A DNA stretch of 64,000 bases from Omphiscola glabra (taxonomy: Eukaryota; Mollusca; Gastropoda; Lymnaeidae). The position numbers were made by a program, and so were the translations under genes. Of the stretch, positions 59,337-64,000 are shown in pieces. The stretch is taken from contig OZ024808.1 in the NCBI GenBank assembly GCA_964017045.1, forward strand, positions 15,623,784 through 15,687,783. Reading direction: 5' to 3'. Positions within the stretch are counted from its first letter, which is position 1, and each line of letters begins with the position of its first letter. The notes under the pieces are model-generated. The model ran no database searches. It was not told where the DNA came from and saw only the letters and a program-made list of their open reading frames with translations.

Positions 59337-60533
59337 TCTTTAACGCTGGAACCTCACATAAAAAAACTGCTGCCATATCTGCCACTGTCGCAATAGATGT
59401 CGTTCGTGGTCAAATTGGCCAATCTCCATAACGCGATACAGTCCTCGTTGCCCGCATTATTTGGTTCCCCGCTGTTCCAGTCAAAATATGTGACAGGTTC
59501 CCCGCTGTGCTGAAATTTCCACGTACCCTCATGGGCTGCATCAGTTCCGCCTATGAGTATTACGTATGCCTAATCGTAATCTCTAACGTAATTCTGTAAC
59601 TGCAGAAATTCTTCTCGGTCGTTCACCTCAGCCACGTACCCACCTATAAGTGCGCAGACCTTGGTGGCAGCCACGCTGGATGTGTCTAACGCGTAGGAAA
59701 GATATTATGTGCTTTCTCCATATTCCAACGGTGCTTTGAACAGATGTTTGGTAATTACAGTGGCGTAGCGAGGGGGGCATCATGCCCTGGGCGCTACTCA
59801 CAAAGGGGCGCCTAATTGTATATTATACATATAATGTTGTATGGTTTTCGAATGGGGGGGGGGCGCTAAAAAGGTATTGTGCCCCGGGCGCGAGTTAAGC
59901 TCGCTACGCCACTGATTACTTGTACGCTATAATTCAAACCGACGATCAATGCCTCGACTTTGTGATTGGATTGGTTGAATTGCCGTTCGATAGCTTTAGA
60001 TTCATTCTAAATAGCTTGACAATCTTGTGCTCCTTGACTAGGAGGACACACGTTCACTTCGTCGGGTGTGGCGCCCTTGGGCTCCTCTACGAGAGATCCG
60101 GTATCGTTACAATGATTGGACTCGATTGAAAAAAAACTGCCGGACAACGTTTGTGCTACCGCCCTCATCTTTACCTCTGATGGTGCACAGGTAATCGCTG
60201 ACGTTGCTGTTGGTGAGCCTGACGAATTCGATTGATAAATAACCCAGCGGTATCGATACCTCCGGACGCTTCGAGCCTGAGCTCATCGCCTGCTGGCGTT
60301 GTCACGACGCCGTTAGTCACATCGACAGACACCAACAGCATCGAGGTGGAAAACTTGGAGCTTTCGATTGTCGTCACCGAAGCGATTCCAGAATTTCTGC
60401 AGGGTGAAATCAGAGAACAGTTCAAAGTCTTTCTTGAAAAAATGGAACTTTCATTATCTGCGGTGATCGTCAGGTGAATACAGGATTCTGGGGAGATGCG
60501 GATTGTAATGTAAGATACGAACTCTGCTTGTTA
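59337..60533 (-). pseudogene. Broken Ig + C-type lectin (CREP-like) gene
   Basis: Read on the minus strand from about 60533, an exon-like segment gives ITIRISPESC, LTITADNESSIF, LNCSLISP, then IASVTTIESSKF and LLVSVDVTNGVVTTPAGDEL; after a frame change comes LTNSNVSDYLCTIRGKDEGG. The paired LNCSL and DYLC cysteines are an immunoglobulin-type core. A Cys-rich link (CNDTGSLVEEPKG, VCPPSQGAQDCQ) and a helix-like stretch (IERQFNQSNHKVEALIVGLN) follow. After a MITE (59758-59914) comes a C-type lectin domain: VCALIGGYVAEVNDREEFL, IGGTDAAHEGTWKF, YFDWNSGEPNNAGNEDC. The EPN motif is of the mannose-binding type. At least two frame changes and in-frame stops (after CQAI, after YGEST, after VRDYD) plus the MITE make it non-functional. 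Ig plus C-type lectin is the layout of snail CREPs, soluble immune lectins related to FREPs. Exon limits are approximate. Confidence 0.78.
59758..59914. mobile_element. MITE inserted in the Ig-lectin pseudogene
   Basis: Ends cagtggcgtagcgagg and (reverse complement) cagtggcgtagcgagctt are near-perfect inverted repeats. On the minus strand the flanks repeat TAAT. It separates the helix-like linker from the lectin domain. Confidence 0.85.
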
Positions 60534-60577
60534 TCAACGTTACAAGCTTGGGGGGGGGGGGGGTGTGTGTTTTAAAC

Positions 60578-60748
60578 CAGAGGTTCCAAACCTGTGATCC
60601 GCGGAGCACTTCAAAGGGGCCCCGCGGCCATTCCCCCACTCCGTAACACTACTCCTAAACACAAGCATTGCCTTATAAGACGTAGGGTAGGCCAAAGGGC
60701 CTCCGCGGCACCGAACATGATTGAGTCACAAAAGGTTGGGAGACCCTG
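60578..60748. mobile_element. hAT-type MITE
   Basis: Ends cagaggttccaaacctgtg and (reverse complement) cagggtctcccaacctttt. The 8-mers ttttaaac and tttcaaac on either side match at seven of eight positions. Confidence 0.72.
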
Positions 60749-60888
60749 TTTCAAACTATTGTATACATCGGCGTTGCTCAGCGTGCCCAATATGGCCCCG
60801 CACTTGGCAGCGGCGTATTTCTTGGGCGTCACGACAAAACTTATATTGACTTTGTTTATAAGAAGATCAGTTTTTTCAATATATACAA

Positions 60889-61407
60889 GGAAGTGGGCCA
60901 CGTATTTAAATAAAATGTTAAAGTGGGCCACAGATGTTATTAAATATTAAAGGGGGCCACGGATGTCTTTAAATGTTAAAGTGGGCCACGGATGTCATTA
61001 AATGTTAAAGTGGGCCACATTTGTAATTAAATGTTAAAGTGGGCCACAGATGTAATTAAATGTTAAAGTGTGCCACAGATGTAATTGAATGTTAAAGTGG
61101 GCCACAGATGTAATTTAATGTTAAAGTGTGCCACAGATGTAATTTAATGTTAAAGTGTGCCACAGATGTAATTGAATGTTAAAGTGGGCCACAGATGTAA
61201 TTTAATGTTAAAGTGGGCCACAGATGTAATTTAATGTTAAAGTGTGCCACAGATGTAATTTAATGTTAAAGTGGGCCACATATGTCATTAAATGTTAAAG
61301 TGGGTCACAGATGTCATTAAATGTTAAAGTGGGCCACAGATGTCATTAAATATTAAAGTGGGCCACATATGTCATTAAATGTTAACGTGGGCCACGGATG
61401 TCATTAC
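60889..61407. repeat. 29-bp tandem repeat, about 18 copies
   Basis: Core gttaaagtgggccacagatg plus 'taattaaat', with g/a and gtgg/gtgt variants in blocks. Confidence 0.95.
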
Positions 61408-61649
61408 TATTCGTGAGCTGTATTTATTATATGTTCAATCAATTTAGTAATACATTATGTGTACGTATTCAGGATAGACTACTTACCACATAACGCTATG
61501 ACTGATACAACATACACACACACCGTACTGAGATACATCTTCAATCAGGGTGGAAGGTGAAGCCTTGTTGTTTTGCTTGTTTTTTGCTGTGCAAATATAC
61601 GTAGATAAGTATTCAGAGTTTGTACACATGGGAAAAGAAATGTTATTAA

Positions 61650-62080
61650 CAGGTAGTACATTGCAGAATAAGTTCAGGTAGTACATTGCAGAATAAGTTC
61701 AGGTAGTACATTGCAGAATAAGTTCAGGTAGTACACTGCAGAATAAGTTCAGGTAGTACACTGCAGAATAAGTTCAGGTAGTACACTGCAGAATAAGTTC
61801 AGGTAGAACATTGCAGAATAAGTTCAGGTAGTACACTGCAGAATAAGTTCAGGTAGAACATTGCAGAACAAATTCAGGTAGAACATTGCTGAACAAATTC
61901 AGGTAGTACACTGCAGAACAAGTTCAGGTAGAACATTGCTGAACAAATTCAGGTAGAACATTGCAGAACAAGTTCAGGTAGTATACTGCAGAACAAGTTC
62001 AGGTAGAACATTGCAGAACAAGTTCAGGTAGAACATTGCAGAAAAAGTTCAGGCAGAACATTGCAGAACAAGTTCAGGTC
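61650..62080. repeat. 25-bp tandem repeat, about 17 copies
   Basis: Core caggtagtacattgcagaat plus 'aagtt'. Two variant classes (gtac/gaac, gaataag/gaacaag) shift from left to right. Confidence 0.95.
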
Positions 62081-62935
62081 TTTAACTTCAAATTGTAACT
62101 GTTCAATAAATGGGTTTTCTTTTCTTTTTTTTTTTTTTTGGTTTCCAGTTTTCCCGCTATGTTTCAACACCAATATCTGTTGACTGTGTATGCTCAAAAT
62201 AAGAGTTCGAGAAAAAGAAACGACGCAAAGCATGTTGATAAGTGTCATTCTGGCCCAAAGAGTTAACATAATGCCAACAAGTTGACACGCCTTGATTTAA
62301 GACATGACATCTACGGGGGAGGTGTCGTGACGTTTGGACAGCAATTTTTTCGGTTTCGCTGTTTCAGATTTTCAAAGCAATTTGAAAACACGTGCCATTG
62401 AATTTCTTCCCCCTCCCACCTTTGGGCTCTTATACATATGGTCGGGCCCATTACAGCCCTCAATTGTTGCAGTGCCCAAGCGTCGTAACTGTCCGGAGGT
62501 AACATTCACCTTTAAACGTGATAAGCAGGCCAAGCAGAAGGTGTAAGATGATGTGGCATACAAACACGACAGAAGTTGAACCCTATAGGACAGCCTCTGG
62601 TGGTTTAATATAACCCACAGCTCGCAGCAATCTATTCAATGACGACACCAATTTTTACCTTGCTGTAGCGTAATAACTCCATTAAAATATATATATTTTT
62701 TTAATATTTCCTATTTAAAGCCACAATGTTCACAAGAACAGACTTATATATTTACCAGATACGGTTAAAATTCAATCCGTAAGATGTTCCCACCGAAACG
62801 CGTGTTGAGTCGCAGCTCTCATATTCATAGGTTGTGACATGCGAGACACGAGACGCTGAACATGACGTAGTAAATGTTTTTTCTTCATCAATAGAATTCG
62901 ACTAAATCCAGGCAATATTCGTACAGGGAGAAAGC
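62081..62935. other. Spacer between arrays
   Basis: A 70-codon open stretch at 62334-62546 and its antisense have no recognisable motif. Otherwise AT-rich; no gene supported. Confidence 0.3.
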
Positions 62936-63452
62936 GGCTCACTCACAGCCTGACCAAACCCAGGCTCGCTCACAGCCTGACCAAACACAGGCTCGCTCAC
63001 AGCCTGACCAAACCCAGGCTCACTCACAACCTGACCAAACCCATGCTCGCTCACAGCCTGACCAAACCCAGGCTCGCTCACAACCTGACCAAACCCAGGC
63101 TCACTCACAACCTGACCAAACCCAGGCTCACTCACAGCCTGACCAAACCCAGGCTCGCTCACAGCCTGACCAAACCCAGGCTCACTTCACAACCTGACCA
63201 AACCCATGCTCGCTCACAGCCTGACCAAACCCAGGCTCGCTCACAACCTGACCAAACCCAGGCTCACTCACAACCTGACCAAACCCAGGCTCACTCACAG
63301 CCTGACCAAACCCAGGCTCGCTCACAGCCTGACCAAACCCAGGCTCGCTCACAGCCTGACCAAACCCAGGCTCGCTCACAGCCTGACCAAACCCAGGCTC
63401 ACTCACAGCCTGACCAAACTCAGGCTCACTCACAGCCTGACCAAACCCACAA
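62936..63452. repeat. 27-bp tandem repeat, about 19 copies
   Basis: Core tcacagcctgaccaaaccca plus 'ggctcac'. The block 63016-63180 reappears at 63180-63345 with the same variant order (accc-atgctc, acaacc), so part of the array was duplicated as one piece of about 165 bp. Confidence 0.96.
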
Positions 63453-63650
63453 CAGCTGTTCAGTGTTAAAACTAATTAACTTCGATCAGTTCTGTCCCCC
63501 TGTTGATTAATCGGAATATCTTGCTGATATAAATCTTTGATGAGAGTCTTACCCAAAAAAAAAAAGATGCTGAATATTTGATTGTCGTGTCTTTTCGTTT
63601 GAACCCTAAACATATCTTGTTGAACTATTTCATGCACACTACGTTTAGGC

Positions 63651-64000
63651 TTTGTGTATGAAATAGTTGAACAAGATATATGTTTAGAAATAGTTGAACA
63701 AGATATATGTTTAGAAATAGTTGAACAAGATATATGTTTAGAAATACTAGTTGAACAAGATATTATATGTTAAGTTGAACAATATATCATATGTTTAGAA
63801 ATAGTTGAACAAGATATATGTTTAGAAATAGTTGAACAAGATATTATATGTTTAGAAATAGTTGAACAAGATATATGTTTAGAAATAGTTGAACAAGATA
63901 TTATATGTTTAGAAATAGTTGAACAAGATATTATATGTTTAGAAATAGTTAAACAAGATATATGTTTAGAAATAGTTGAACAAGATATTATATGTTTAGA
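63651..64000. repeat. 27-32-bp tandem repeat running off the right edge
   Basis: Core atgtttagaaatagttgaac plus 'aagatat', with an optional 'tat' insertion alternating between units. About 12 copies in the window; array end not reached. Confidence 0.94.

Noticed and set aside
60232..60477. Plus-strand ORF of 81 codons
   Set aside because: It is the antisense shadow of the Ig domain of the lectin pseudogene, whose cysteines and motifs read on the minus strand.
62902..63510. Nonapeptide-repeat ORFs (SEPGFGQAV / SQPDQTQAH)
   Set aside because: The 27-bp array is open on both strands; neither has flanking coding signals.

Overview
This is a repeat-dominated window of animal nuclear DNA, most likely from a heterobranch (pond-snail type) gastropod. 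Four things support that: intron-split LRAT-domain genes with GT-AG boundaries; a broken gene joining an immunoglobulin-type domain to a C-type lectin domain, the CREP layout known from snails; two copies resembling the hAT element SPIN, reported from the pond snail Lymnaea; and abundant snail-style MITEs, SINEs and non-LTR elements. Nothing looks bacterial or viral.

Genes. Three paralogous LRAT/PLAAT-type (H-rev107-like) genes lie head to tail on the minus strand. Gene A has exons at 4611-4476 and 1163-755 and runs off the left edge. Gene B is complete, with exons at 21004-20902, 19486-19297, 17839-17710 and 16936-16772 (195 aa). Gene C has exons at 44218-44074, 41675-41540 and 40632-40503; its last exon was not found. 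All share the same intron phases. Exon 1 carries the HWAV histidine, exon 2 the second histidine and exon 3 the NCEHF cysteine; gene B also has a C-terminal hydrophobic anchor. On the plus strand, a probable secreted protein gene D (47929-48202 joined to 54976-55235) has a signal peptide and three cysteine-bounded modules. A minus-strand Ig/C-type-lectin pseudogene lies at 59337-60533.

Mobile elements. There is a piggyBac transposase remnant (5634-6391), an internally deleted Tigger/pogo element with TA target duplication (14722-15585), RNase H/LINE, CR1/L2-like and other reverse-transcriptase remnants (2735-3105, 12918-13427, 34600-35700, 44745-45560, 51040-52210), a Penelope-like remnant with GIY-YIG motif (22497-23360), SPIN-like hAT MITEs (4724-4924, 46852-47048), a 4-kb hAT insertion with perfect TIR/TSD (32582-36582), a foldback MITE (22187-22485) and a ZBED-type hAT transposase remnant (about 52240-53290).

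Tandem arrays. About 28 minisatellites, each with its own unit (16 to 61 bp), fill the introns and spacers. The most unusual are arrays whose unit contains a splice site: about 35 copies of the exon-1 end plus 5' splice donor in gene C (42947-44095), three copies of the exon-2 donor in the same gene (about 41467-41551), and about 26 copies of an acceptor-like unit in the intron of gene D (49365-50157). Two further arrays carry perfect CRE octamers and TATA-box-like sequences. Most long ORFs in the window come from these arrays and are not genes.
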